NCBI GenBank assembly: GCA_002309715.1
Contig: DBXW01000008.1
Location: 34,895 to 98,894 of the forward strand
From: Candidatus Avelusimicrobium cornigerorum
GTDB lineage: Bacteria; Elusimicrobiota; Elusimicrobia; Elusimicrobiales; Elusimicrobiaceae
DNA: 64,000 nt
Direction: 5' to 3'
Shown here: positions 49,286 to 57,618 of the stretch, one piece after another
Layout of the letters: every line of letters starts with the position of its first letter
Position numbering within the stretch: position 1 is the stretch's first letter
Program-made: the position numbers and the translations under genes
Notes under the pieces: model-generated
What the model was told of the DNA's origin: nothing
Seen by the model: only the letters and a program-made list of their open reading frames with translations
Database searches by the model: none

Positions 49286-50478
49286 TGCGCGTGTGTAAAA
49301 AACTAATCGCTGTTATTTGTGTGGCGTTAGTCGCTTTTCCGGCCCGGGCGGAAATTAAACTTCCGCCGGATGTTATGACGTGGGCCAAAGAAGGCATCAG
49401 CGGTGTGTATAGTTTAGATTATTCTACTGCGCAGCAAAACATTCAACGCGTTTTTGCCGCGTATCCCGATCACCCGTTTGCGCACTTCGGCAATGCGATG
49501 ATTGCGTGGAGCCGCTATGAGTATGAGTTTGAAACCAGCGACGATAAACAACGTGAAGTTTTTGAACAAATTTTAAATGAGTCTATTGATGGCATTAAGC
49601 GTTGGATAAAAACCCACCCCAACGATCCCAACGGGTATATGGGGATAGGTGCGTTGTATGGTTTGCGCGCGATGTTTTCTATGCGTAACCGCAGTTGGAT
49701 AACGGCGTATTTTTCCGGACGAAAAGCCATTAGTAATTTGGAAAAATCACTTCAAATAGATCCTTCCTATTATGATGCTTTTTTCGGGCTCGGTATTTAT
49801 CAGTATTTTACCGGTACGTTACCAAGCGTCATTAAAATTTTGGCAAAAATTGTAGCCATTAAAGGGGACCCGGCGGAAGGGGTAAGACAACTTAACTTGG
49901 CGCGTGAAAAAGCCATGTTTACGTCGGACAGCGCGAAGTTAATTTTAATTGAAGTGCAAAACACGCGCGGGAGTAAATACTATAATCCGCAAAAGTCGCT
50001 AGAGTTTATCCGTCAACTGCGTGCCAAATATCCCACCAATCCGCTTATGCACTATGTAGAAGTGATTTGCTTATATGAAACCAAACATTATAATGAGGTT
50101 TCCGATCAAGCCAATTACTTTTTGGAACAAATCGGGCACAATCCTTTTTATAAAGATATTTATATTGCGCGGGCGTATACAGCATTGGGTACGACTCAAA
50201 TGGCGCAAGGAAATTTTGAAAAGGCGCGCGAACTTTTTGAACAAGGCCACAAGGCCGTCAGCGGACAGGAGCCCAGCCGTTGGGGAGTGTGGAACGAACT
50301 GCGTTTAGGGCAAGTGTATGATGTGCTCGGCCAGCGCGAAAAGGCTTTACAACAGTATAAATATGTATTATCCTTTAAAGATAAATGGGGCTTTGATGAT
50401 CGGGCCAAAGCGTTAATAAAAGTTCCTTACAAGGTAGCCGCCAATGGGGATGTTGGTCCGCTTCCTCCGCAGATTTGA
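49285..50478 (+). CDS. Periplasmic TPR-like protein
   Basis: A 397-residue protein with a signal peptide (cleavage near FPARA, residue 22) and a helical repeat body: NIQRVFAAYPDHPFAHFGNAMIAW, LEKSLQIDPSYYDAFFGLGIYQYF, and near the C-terminus LGTTQMAQGNFEKARELFEQG and YDVLGQREKALQQYKYVL are TPR-like. TPR proteins scaffold complexes; partners are unknown. It overlaps serS by one base, although no functional link is evident. Confidence 0.8.
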   Translation: MRVCKKLIAVICVALVAFPARAEIKLPPDVMTWAKEGISGVYSLDYSTAQQNIQRVFAAYPDHPFAHFGNAMIAWSRYEYEFETSDDKQREVFEQILNESIDGIKRWIKTHPNDPNGYMGIGALYGLRAMFSMRNRSWITAYFSGRKAISNLEKSLQIDPSYYDAFFGLGIYQYFTGTLPSVIKILAKIVAIKGDPAEGVRQLNLAREKAMFTSDSAKLILIEVQNTRGSKYYNPQKSLEFIRQLRAKYPTNPLMHYVEVICLYETKHYNEVSDQANYFLEQIGHNPFYKDIYIARAYTALGTTQMAQGNFEKARELFEQGHKAVSGQEPSRWGVWNELRLGQVYDVLGQREKALQQYKYVLSFKDKWGFDDRAKALIKVPYKVAANGDVGPLPPQI

Positions 50479-50530
50479 AGTAAAAGACGGCAAAGAACCC
50501 CGCCGTCTATATTAACAAAAGGAGATGTCA

Positions 50531-51130
50531 ATGAAGAAACTAGTAATTGCAGTAGTTGGTTTGTTGTGCTTTGCTCCGGCCGCTTTGGCGGATAACTGGG
50601 GCGTGGGTTTTCGCGTAGGTGCCGCCGAAAACGATCCCAAAACGCTCAAAGACAACCATGTTGCCGGAACGACATTAGATGAAGGCTATGGCGTGTTCGG
50701 ATTAGAAGCGTTATATGAATGGACTCTAAATGAAGAAGCAAATAAAATTGGGGCCAAGTTGGGTGTGGATGTATATGATGTGAACGAATTAAAAGCAACC
50801 GGATACAAAGCAGAAGAAACGACCTATGCGCTTCCTTTAACGGTTTATTTTAAACGCGACAACGGTGTTCAAAATTGGAGTTGGTTCGCCGGCGCCGGTT
50901 TAACCTTCTTGCGCACGGAAGTGGAAGAATCCGGTCTTTTCAACGATACCACATCGAAATCTAAAGTGTTCCCGCATATTACGGCCGGTGCGGAATACCG
51001 CTTTAGCAGACTCTTTGCGTTAGGGTTGGATGTTAAATACAACATCGGTGCGAAAGTTAAAAAAGACGGCGTAATCCTTTCGGATCGCTCCGGATTTGGT
51101 GCGGCTCTTACCGGACGTTTCTACTTCTAA
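50531..51130 (+). CDS. Outer membrane beta-barrel protein
   Basis: A 199-residue protein: signal peptide ending ALA (about residue 20), then barrel strands such as WGVGFRVGAAEN, NWSWFAGAGLTFLRT, PHITAGAEYRFSRLFALGLDVKYNIG and a final LTGRFYF with terminal Phe. The ATG at 50531 has AAGGAG 7 bases upstream; the ATG at 50525 touches that site and is less likely. Same general architecture as the 206-residue barrel at 45749, but without close similarity. Function unknown. Confidence 0.82.
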   Translation: MKKLVIAVVGLLCFAPAALADNWGVGFRVGAAENDPKTLKDNHVAGTTLDEGYGVFGLEALYEWTLNEEANKIGAKLGVDVYDVNELKATGYKAEETTYALPLTVYFKRDNGVQNWSWFAGAGLTFLRTEVEESGLFNDTTSKSKVFPHITAGAEYRFSRLFALGLDVKYNIGAKVKKDGVILSDRSGFGAALTGRFYF

Positions 51131-51148
51131 CCTAAACCACGTTTAGAA

Positions 51149-51180
51149 AAACCCCCTGTTAATCAGGGGGTTTGTTTTTT
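51149..51180. terminator. Rho-independent terminator, probably bidirectional
   Basis: Stem AAACCCCCTG/CAGGGGGTTT with a 5-base loop, followed by TGTTTTTT on plus; A-rich on the other side. It lies between convergent genes. Confidence 0.85.
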
Positions 51181-52496
51181 TATTTCATTACTTCTTTTAC
51201 AATTTTATAACCGGTTGGCTTTTTGGCACTTAATTTTACGGCCGTTTTAAATAACGTTACGCCGGCGTCTAATCGCTTTTTATCAGAGGCGTAAAGGGTG
51301 GCAATAACGTCACCTTTTTTCACGGCGTCGCCGCATTTTTTATACAGCCAAATACCCGCGCCGTAGTCAATGGGGTCTTCCATCGTGTTGCGGCCCGCGC
51401 CGAGCAGCACCCCCGCCACGCCCGCGGTTTTGGCATCAATGTGTTCTACATATCCGTTTTTATCGGCTTTTACTTCATAGTTGATTTTAGCATCTTTAAA
51501 ATACTGCGCCGGTTTGTCTACCACGGCCGGGTTGCCGCCTTGCCATTTAATCATTTCGCGCAATTTGTCGGCGGCTTCGCCGTTATCAATTTTTTCTTCC
51601 AACAGTTTACGCGCTTTTTTGGCGTCTTTTTGCGCGCCGCTGATAAGAAGCATATTAACGGCTTCTTCCATTAACAGTTCATAAAAATCGGGCGCGAGCG
51701 TTTTGTTTCCTTTCAAAATTTCAATCGTTTGGCGCATTTCGTTGGCGTTGCCGATTGCACGGCCGAGCGGTTGGTCCATATACGTAATGAGCGCGCGGCA
51801 TTTTAAACCGAGCAGTTTAGCGGTATTTACAAGCGCGCGGGCCAATTTGCGGCTGTCTTCTAATTTTTGCATAAACGCACCCGAGCCGTATTTCACGTCC
51901 ATTAAAAGGCTGTCCACGCCTTCGGCATATTTTTTAGATAAAATGCTGGCTACAATTAGCGGGCGGCTCTCCACCGAGCCGGACGCGTCGCGCAAGGAAT
52001 ATAATTTTTTGTCGGCCGGCGCAAGGTCTTTTGTCTGGCCGAACATACATACGTCTAATTTTTGAATTTGTTTATAAATATCCTTAACGGGCACGCGTAC
52101 GTTAAAATTTTTCATAGACTCTAATTTATCAAGCGTGCCGCCTGTATGCCCTAATCCGCGGCCGGACATCATAGGCACCGCTACCCCCGCACAGGCCACA
52201 AGGGGGGCTAATGCCAAAGAGATGCCGTCGCCCACGCCGCCGGTGGAATGTTTGTCTACTTTGGGCAATTTGGTAACTTTTTTGAAATCTAACCGTCCGC
52301 CGGAGTGTGCCATGGCTTTAGTAAACATAGCGGTTTCTTTATCGGAAAGCGGGTTCAAAAAACAAGCCATTAAAAAAGAGGAAAGTTGATAATCGGGCAC
52401 GGTGCCTTTGGCCGCGCCTTGCGCTACAAAATTAAATTCTTCTTGCGTCAACGTTTTGTTGCTGCGTTTTTTAATGATGATGTCTAGCATTCTCAT
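51180..52496 (-). CDS. deoA: Thymidine/pyrimidine-nucleoside phosphorylase
   Basis: Phosphorolyses pyrimidine nucleosides to base and (deoxy)ribose 1-phosphate. The 438-residue protein has the KVDKHSTGGVGDGISLALAPLVA signature, MSGRGLGHTGGTLDKLES (family phosphate/substrate loop), LRDASGSVESRPLI and VKYGSGAFM. Size matches the DeoA/Pdp family; whether it prefers thymidine or also uridine cannot be decided here. Confidence 0.93.
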   Translation of the reverse strand: MRMLDIIIKKRSNKTLTQEEFNFVAQGAAKGTVPDYQLSSFLMACFLNPLSDKETAMFTKAMAHSGGRLDFKKVTKLPKVDKHSTGGVGDGISLALAPLVACAGVAVPMMSGRGLGHTGGTLDKLESMKNFNVRVPVKDIYKQIQKLDVCMFGQTKDLAPADKKLYSLRDASGSVESRPLIVASILSKKYAEGVDSLLMDVKYGSGAFMQKLEDSRKLARALVNTAKLLGLKCRALITYMDQPLGRAIGNANEMRQTIEILKGNKTLAPDFYELLMEEAVNMLLISGAQKDAKKARKLLEEKIDNGEAADKLREMIKWQGGNPAVVDKPAQYFKDAKINYEVKADKNGYVEHIDAKTAGVAGVLLGAGRNTMEDPIDYGAGIWLYKKCGDAVKKGDVIATLYASDKKRLDAGVTLFKTAVKLSAKKPTGYKIVKEVMK

Positions 52497-52569
52497 AGTA
52501 TTTTCTCCTTATATACTTCTTGGAACTTTTAGCATAGCATTTTGTTTTCAAAAAGAGAAGGGGGATAAA

Positions 52570-52594
52570 AACTCCGGCCTTGCGGACCGGAGTT
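52570..52594 (-). terminator. Rho-independent terminator
   Basis: Stem AACTCCGG/CCGGAGTT with a 9-base loop; on the minus strand TTTTTATC follows. It ends the transcript of the 52615-53217 lipoprotein gene. Confidence 0.75.
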
Positions 52595-52614
52595 AAAAGG
52601 AAAACGGCGTATAT

Positions 52615-53217
52615 TTATTTTTTAAGGCGTTTTAGGCTGGCTTTATTTTGTTGCATTAACTTAGCAATGTCATTTTCTTGCTGTGTCAAAAGTTGTTGTT
52701 GTTTGGTCATGTAATCATTGTAAGAGGTTGCGTTTTGGGCGGCCTGCTTAAGTTGTTTTTCTGTTTCCAGCGTAATATAAAAGGCTTTTTCCTTCACTTT
52801 GTTGCCAAATGTTTTTTGCAAGTCCAATAAAAGCGATTGATTGTTATCTTGCACGGCAGACAAGGCTTGTTTCATAAGGACACGTTCTTCGTGGGCGGCT
52901 TTTCCGGGCAAGGCGTCATCGTCCATTGTTAAGTCAATTACTTGCGGAGCCGGACGTTTGGGTGTGGCGGCCGGTTGTGCAGCGGGCGTTGTCGGTTCGG
53001 CTTCGTCATTTATTTCTGCGGGTTTTTGCTCGCTCGCGGGGAAAGGAATCTGGCTCGGTTGGACGGGCCTAACGGGCATGGTTTTGCCTGATATTTTCAT
53101 GATTACGTTCATAATTTGCATCCCCCAAAAAGTGTTAATTTTTTCTTTTTGCTCTTTGGAAAGACATCCGGCTAATAAAAAACAAGTGCAAGCAATAAAT
53201 AAAATAGTTTTTTTCAT
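52615..53217 (-). CDS. Lipoprotein of unknown function
   Basis: A 200-residue lipoprotein with lipobox LLAGC (near residue 17). A proline/alanine-rich linker follows (about 48-92), then a charged helical C-terminal half (about 105-200) rich in Gln and Lys, probably a coiled coil. The ATG at 53217 has AAGGAG 6 bases upstream. No family recognised. Transcribed after tatD, 28 bp apart. Confidence 0.72.
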   Translation of the reverse strand: MKKTILFIACTCFLLAGCLSKEQKEKINTFWGMQIMNVIMKISGKTMPVRPVQPSQIPFPASEQKPAEINDEAEPTTPAAQPAATPKRPAPQVIDLTMDDDALPGKAAHEERVLMKQALSAVQDNNQSLLLDLQKTFGNKVKEKAFYITLETEKQLKQAAQNATSYNDYMTKQQQLLTQQENDIAKLMQQNKASLKRLKK

Positions 53218-53245
53218 AATTTCTCCTTTTAACACTATACAAATT

Positions 53246-54055
53246 TTAATTTAACCCGTACAACTCCTTGGCGTGACGCGTTGTTTTTTCCGCTAACGCT
53301 GCAAGAGAAATATTTAAATAATCGGCTACAAACTGCGCAATCAGCGGGATATTAGACGGATCATTTCGTGTACCGCGTTTGCCTTGCGGGGATAAATACG
53401 GGCAATCGGTTTCCAAAATAATTTTATCTACGCCGGCTTTTTTTACTGCCTCGCGGATATATTCATTTTTTTTATACGTAAAGCAGCCGTTTATGCCAAG
53501 TAAAAGTCCCTTATCCAAGGCTTTTTTTGCCGTCTCGTAATCGGCACAAAAGCAGTGCAGTACGCCGGGGAAAGAAGTATTAGAAGAATTTTTCCACTCG
53601 TGTTTAAGGACATGGAAAGTATCCTCGTATGCGCTATAATTTTCTCCTTCGCGCCGCACGTGTAGCACTAACGGTTTTTTCGTTTGATTGGCAAGGGTAA
53701 TCATTTGTGAAAAAGTTTGAAGTTGCAATTCTTTGTTGGACACATCTAAACACGTATAATCAAGGCCTGTTTCGCCAATAGCCAAAACGCGTTTATCTTG
53801 CACAAGATTGTTTAACCGTGCCGCCTGTTCGGCGGTATATTGCACAGCATATTCCGGGTGGATTCCTAAAACCGCGCCGACAAATCCGGAAAATTTTTCC
53901 GAAAGTGTTAACGCCGGCTCCCACTCGTCACAAGCACAACCTATTTCTATACTTGCACACAAGCCGGCTTGCGGTAGTTTGGTATGCAAAAGTTCTTCGC
54001 GGTCGGTATCAAAGGCGGGATCGTTTAAGTGGGCGTGAGAATCTATAAAGTACAT
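53246..54055 (-). CDS. tatD: TatD family metal-dependent hydrolase
   Basis: A 269-residue TIM-barrel metallohydrolase linked to DNase activity. Metal ligands are in FIDSHAHLND, IGETGLDY, LVLHVRR and the HCF/ETDCPYLSPQGKRGTRNDPSNI region. Length is standard. The start is 2 bp after the ruvC stop. Confidence 0.92.
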   Translation of the reverse strand: MYFIDSHAHLNDPAFDTDREELLHTKLPQAGLCASIEIGCACDEWEPALTLSEKFSGFVGAVLGIHPEYAVQYTAEQAARLNNLVQDKRVLAIGETGLDYTCLDVSNKELQLQTFSQMITLANQTKKPLVLHVRREGENYSAYEDTFHVLKHEWKNSSNTSFPGVLHCFCADYETAKKALDKGLLLGINGCFTYKKNEYIREAVKKAGVDKIILETDCPYLSPQGKRGTRNDPSNIPLIAQFVADYLNISLAALAEKTTRHAKELYGLN

Positions 54056-54057
54056 AA

Positions 54058-54630
54058 TTATTTTTTCAGTTGCGCTTGTGCGGCCGCTTTTAATTTAGCC
54101 AAAAACGCTGCTTTTACATTTATTTGATTGGCAAGCGGAGCCGTTTTTAAATGGCAAATGCCAATGGCTACCGCGTCTGCGGTGTCGTCGGGTGAAGGGG
54201 CTTTGTCTAAATTTAAAGTCAGTTGCACCATGCGTTGGACTTGTTTTTTGTCTGCGGTGCCTGTGCCGCAAATCATCATTTTAACGCGTTTGGGCGGATA
54301 AAACGTAATTTGTTTTTTGGCTAATTCGCACGCTAAAATAATTACGCCGCGTGTCATTACCGTATTGGCCATGGTGGTAGCGCGCTTTAAAAAAAAGTTT
54401 TGCTCCATAGCCACTTGATTGGGCTGATATTCTTTGAGCAGATATTGCAATTCGTGAAAAATATATTCCAACCGTTTGGGGAGTTCCTGTGCGGAATCGG
54501 TATGAATCAGCCCACACGCACGCAAAGAAAGAACGGAACGGGCGTTACGTGTTACAATCGCCCATCCCGTTCTATCTAAACCGGGGTCAATGCCCAGTAC
54601 GGTAACGGTTTTTTCCGTTTCGTTAAGCAT
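54058..54630 (-). CDS. ruvC: Holliday junction resolvase RuvC
   Basis: Endonuclease cutting Holliday junctions in recombination. The 190-residue protein carries the four acidic catalytic residues: Asp in VLGIDPGLDRTGWA, Glu in VAMEQNFFLKRA, and the two Asp in SPDDTADAVAIGICH. A C-terminal helical tail rich in Ala/Lys makes it longer than the usual 165-175. I chose the ATG at 54630, overlapping yebC by 8 bp; upstream extensions only run through yebC. Confidence 0.92.
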   Translation of the reverse strand: MLNETEKTVTVLGIDPGLDRTGWAIVTRNARSVLSLRACGLIHTDSAQELPKRLEYIFHELQYLLKEYQPNQVAMEQNFFLKRATTMANTVMTRGVIILACELAKKQITFYPPKRVKMMICGTGTADKKQVQRMVQLTLNLDKAPSPDDTADAVAIGICHLKTAPLANQINVKAAFLAKLKAAAQAQLKK

Positions 54631-55381
54631 TAAGTTTGGCCGCAATGGCTTCGTCAATGTTGGAGTTGTCATAAACGTTTTTAGTATCGTCATGATCGTC
54701 TAATGCTTCCAACATTTTTAGCAGCGTTTCGGCGGCGTGTTCGTCGGTTACGCTGACTTCCGTATCCGGCAACATGGTCAAATCGGCTGATTCGGGCGTA
54801 ATGCCTTTGGCTTCAATGGCTTTTTTGACGGTTTCCAATTCGTTCATATCCGGGTTGGTAATTACTTCGTACACGTCTCCGGCGGTGCGTACATCTTCGG
54901 CACCGGCTTCCAACGCCAAATTCATCAAATCGTCTTCGGAAATATCTTCTTTCTTAACAACGATCATCCCTTTGCTTTTGAACATATATGATACGCAGCC
55001 CGCCGTACCGATAGAGCCGCCGTGGCTGGTGAAAATTTTGCGAATTTCCGCAAATGTGCGGTTTTTGTTATCGGTCGTACATTCTACGATAACGGCTACC
55101 GAGCCGGGCCCGTACCCTTCGTACGTAATTTCTTCGTACGACACACCGGGTAATTGGCCGGTTCCTTTCATAATAGCGCGTTTGACGTTGTCGGAAGGCA
55201 TATTGGCGGCGCGGGCGTCGTCAACTGCTTTGCGAAGGCGCGGGTTTTGGTCGGGGTTGCCGCCGCTCATTTTAGCGGCGATGGTGATTTCCCGTAAAAT
55301 TTTTGTAAATACTTTGCCTTTTTTGGCGTCTACGAGGGCCTTTTTGTGTTTAATACCGGCCCAGTGCGAATGTCCACCCAT
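54623..55381 (-). CDS. yebC: YebC/PmpR family regulatory protein
   Basis: A 252-residue protein of the conserved YebC/TACO1 family, linked to transcriptional control or translation of proline runs. The N-terminus GGHSHWAGIKHKKALVDAKKGKVFTKILREI is diagnostic; VAVIVECTTDNKNRT and LALEAGAEDV follow. It is commonly next to ruvC, as here. Confidence 0.95.
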   Translation of the reverse strand: MGGHSHWAGIKHKKALVDAKKGKVFTKILREITIAAKMSGGNPDQNPRLRKAVDDARAANMPSDNVKRAIMKGTGQLPGVSYEEITYEGYGPGSVAVIVECTTDNKNRTFAEIRKIFTSHGGSIGTAGCVSYMFKSKGMIVVKKEDISEDDLMNLALEAGAEDVRTAGDVYEVITNPDMNELETVKKAIEAKGITPESADLTMLPDTEVSVTDEHAAETLLKMLEALDDHDDTKNVYDNSNIDEAIAAKLNA

Positions 55382-55451
55382 GGTTTACTCCTTACTACTA
55401 TTAAGATAATTTATTGTACCAAATTTTAAATTATGCGGATAAAAAATTAAA

Positions 55452-55462
55452 TTTGATACAAT
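55452..55462 (+). promoter_or_regulatory. Extended -10 motif before tRNA-Arg
   Basis: TTTGATACAAT, same 11-mer as at 3233 and 57578; it ends 9 bases before the tRNA. Confidence 0.45.
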
Positions 55463-55471
55463 ACTATATAA

Positions 55472-55544
55472 GCCCCGTTAGTTCAACTGGATAGAGCGCT
55501 AGTCTTCGGAACTAGAAATACGAGTTCGAATCTTGTACGGGGCA
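55472..55544 (+). tRNA. tRNA-Arg (anticodon TCG)
   Basis: A 73-nt cloverleaf. Acceptor GCCCCGT/ACGGGGC with discriminator A; D-arm GTTC/GAGC; anticodon stem CTAGT/ACTAG with loop CTTCGGA, so the anticodon is TCG (reads CGA); T-arm with TTCGAAT loop. CCA is not encoded. A T-run follows directly and may act as a terminator. Confidence 0.93.
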
Positions 55545-55756
55545 TTTTTTTCTTCGTAAAATGCGTTTCTGCGTTGTTGCGAACTCGGTCGTACGCTTTT
55601 TCGCTACCGTACAATTCTTACCAACTAACCCTTTTGCAAACGGTATGTTAAATCGGTTACAATATATTTATTAAGACGTAGCCTCAAAAAATCTAATATA
55701 AAATAAAGGCCTCCGGATGATGAAAAAGGCCGTTATTTAAGGATATAATATACCCT
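55545..55756. other. Non-coding spacer after tRNA-Arg
   Basis: About 210 bases with no gene. A weak hairpin GGCCT/AGGCC lies near 55708-55730. A TATAAT sits at 55744-55749, 7 bases before the next ATG. Confidence 0.4.
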
Positions 55757-56398
55757 ATGAAATCAATTAAAAACGAAGCGGCGGTTTGCTGCCCGAATCA
55801 TTGTGAAGAATTTGATGTGGAGTATTGGTCGCTTATCAGTGCCGACCAAGATCCCGATTTAAAAACGGCTGCTATGGGGGGCGAATTAAACCTGGTGCAA
55901 TGTCCCCAATGCGGAACTTTTTTTCACCACGACAGCGACTTAATCTATTTAGATGCCCCCGCTGAACTTTTAATTTTTGTTTTTGCAGAAAAAAACCGTT
56001 CCCAAGAACAAGAACTTCGTACCCGCATGCAACGTGATTATGAAATTATCAAAAATACGTTAGCAAAACAACTGCAAATAGACTATCCCCCTATTTGTGT
56101 GTTTGGGTTGGAAGCACTTAAAAATATCTTACAGGAAGAAGAAAAACACGCGTTTGAATCGGAGGCCGTTGCGGCTGCCGCAGCGGCGCAAGGGTTGCAG
56201 GTCGTGCGCCTTAAACCGTCGTATGCGCGTAGTCACCACTTCCCGTATTATGTGCCTGCGCCCGGCGGCAAGGTTTCGGCCAATGCGTATGCGTTAGCCG
56301 CCAGCAAGGTACTTAAAAGCGGGCTTCAAAGCAAGTTGCTTTTGAACTTCAAAGATCAAATGAGTCAGGAGGGGGTAGCGATACCATTAACACTATGA
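55757..56398 (+). CDS. CpXC-domain protein
   Basis: A 213-residue protein. The first 65 residues look like a CpXC domain: an N-terminal CCPNHCEEF cysteine pair and LVQCPQCGTFFHHDSDLIYLD, probably a zinc site. The rest is a helical region with ILQEEEKHAFESEAVAAAAAAQGLQ and a C-terminal basic part. Function unknown. No ribosome site is seen and the -10-like TATAAT is 7 bases upstream, so the message may be leaderless. It overlaps the CCA transferase by 4 bp (ATGA). Confidence 0.72.
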   Translation: MKSIKNEAAVCCPNHCEEFDVEYWSLISADQDPDLKTAAMGGELNLVQCPQCGTFFHHDSDLIYLDAPAELLIFVFAEKNRSQEQELRTRMQRDYEIIKNTLAKQLQIDYPPICVFGLEALKNILQEEEKHAFESEAVAAAAAAQGLQVVRLKPSYARSHHFPYYVPAPGGKVSANAYALAASKVLKSGLQSKLLLNFKDQMSQEGVAIPLTL

Positions 56399-57498
56399 TA
56401 CCGGAAAAATACAAAGAACAACTCCATACGGTGGGGGCGTATGCCGCCAAACTAGGCTTAAAAGCATGGGTGGTCGGCGGGGCCGTGCGAGATTTTTACT
56501 TAAAACGTGATACATGGGACATTGATTTGGCGTTTAGCGGCAATCAAGAATCGGTGGCCGGTTTTTGTGTCAAACAGTGGGGAGGGGACAAGCATAAATT
56601 TTCGCGATTTTTTACGTACCGGGTAAATTTAGATAACGGTTTAAAAATAGACATGGTGCGTATTCGCAAAGAAAAATATCCCTACCCGGGTTGTTTGCCG
56701 GTGGTAGAGCCCAGCGCGCATATTAAGGAAGATTTATTCCGTCGCGATTTTACATCTAACGCGTGGTGCTTGTCTATCAATCCGGACACGTTTGGGAAGT
56801 CGTACGATCCGTTCGGGGCGCAGAAGGATATTCAAGACGGCCTGGTACGTATTTTGCACGAGAAAAGTTTTTTGGATGATCCTACCCGTATGTACCGTGC
56901 GGTGCGTTTTGCGGGGCGTTTCGGGTGGAAGTTGGCGCCTAAAACGGAACGCCTGTTGCGTTTGGCGGTAAAAGAAGAATATCCGCTACTTGTGTCGCGC
57001 GAGCGTTTCAGCCATGAGTTTTTGAAAATTTTAGAAGAGCCGCGCGTAAAAGAAATTTTTGCGTTGATGGAAAAGTATGATTTATTAAAATTTGCCTGGC
57101 CGGGACTAAAGTGGCATCCGGCACTGTTAAATACCAAGTCAGTTATGGAGCGTGTGGGTATTTTGGCCTGTAAACTAGAGGAAAGCGGCGAAAACTTTGT
57201 GCGCAGTTTACGTTTACCGACGGGATATAACCACGAAATTGTAGGCGCGTGGAAGGTTTCGCAAGAAAAAATGAGCCCAATTACGGCTTTGAGCCCTGCC
57301 AAAAAACATATTCTACACGCCGTCTATCCGCATTTGTCCGAATCGGCATTAGAGCCGTGCGTTATTCAAGGCGGAGACTTAAAAGATGCCGGTTTTGCCG
57401 GACGGCATATTTCCGCCGCACTTATGCGGGTGCGTAAAGCACAGTGGGACGGCGCGCTGCATACCAAGCCGGAAGCCTTCCGGTTGTTAAAAAAATAG
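56395..57498 (+). CDS. CCA-adding enzyme / poly(A) polymerase-type nucleotidyltransferase
   Basis: Class II nucleotidyltransferase repairing or adding the 3' CCA of tRNAs. The 367-residue protein has AWVVGGAVRDFYL and DTWDIDLAF (catalytic Asp pair), RRDFTSNAW, and DDPTRMYRAVRFAGRFGW (nucleotide-binding arm). It has no HD domain and is rather short, so it may be specific for CCA or A addition. The window's tRNA lacks an encoded CCA, consistent with a need for this enzyme. Confidence 0.9.
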   Translation: MIPEKYKEQLHTVGAYAAKLGLKAWVVGGAVRDFYLKRDTWDIDLAFSGNQESVAGFCVKQWGGDKHKFSRFFTYRVNLDNGLKIDMVRIRKEKYPYPGCLPVVEPSAHIKEDLFRRDFTSNAWCLSINPDTFGKSYDPFGAQKDIQDGLVRILHEKSFLDDPTRMYRAVRFAGRFGWKLAPKTERLLRLAVKEEYPLLVSRERFSHEFLKILEEPRVKEIFALMEKYDLLKFAWPGLKWHPALLNTKSVMERVGILACKLEESGENFVRSLRLPTGYNHEIVGAWKVSQEKMSPITALSPAKKHILHAVYPHLSESALEPCVIQGGDLKDAGFAGRHISAALMRVRKAQWDGALHTKPEAFRLLKK

Positions 57499-57503
57499 TT
57501 TTT

Positions 57504-57530
57504 CCCCCGGCGCAACCCCGGGGGTTTAAA
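57504..57530 (+). terminator. Possible terminator after the CCA transferase gene
   Basis: Stem CCCCCGG/CCGGGGG with a 7-base loop, six bases after the stop, followed by TTTAAATTT; the T-run is weak. Confidence 0.55.
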
Positions 57531-57554
57531 TTTGCGGGAATTAAATCTTGTTTT

Positions 57555-57575
57555 AGGCGCCTAACAGCGCCTTTA
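57555..57575 (+). terminator. Second possible terminator hairpin
   Basis: Stem AGGCGC/GCGCCT with a 6-base loop, followed by TTATATTT, just before the promoter motif of the acyl-CoA dehydrogenase gene. Confidence 0.5.
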
Positions 57576-57577
57576 TA

Positions 57578-57588
57578 TTTGATACAAT
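57578..57588 (+). promoter_or_regulatory. Extended -10 motif before the acyl-CoA dehydrogenase operon
   Basis: TTTGATACAAT, 30 bases upstream of the start at 57619, which also has a GGGAG ribosome site. Confidence 0.5.
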
Positions 57589-57618
57589 ATACTTATACTC
57601 TATTTTGGGAGACCAAAA

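Noticed and set aside
55557..55640. Another copy of the structured repeat after tRNA-Arg
   Set aside because: Some short matches such as CGTACGC were seen, but none of the conserved blocks or stems is present.
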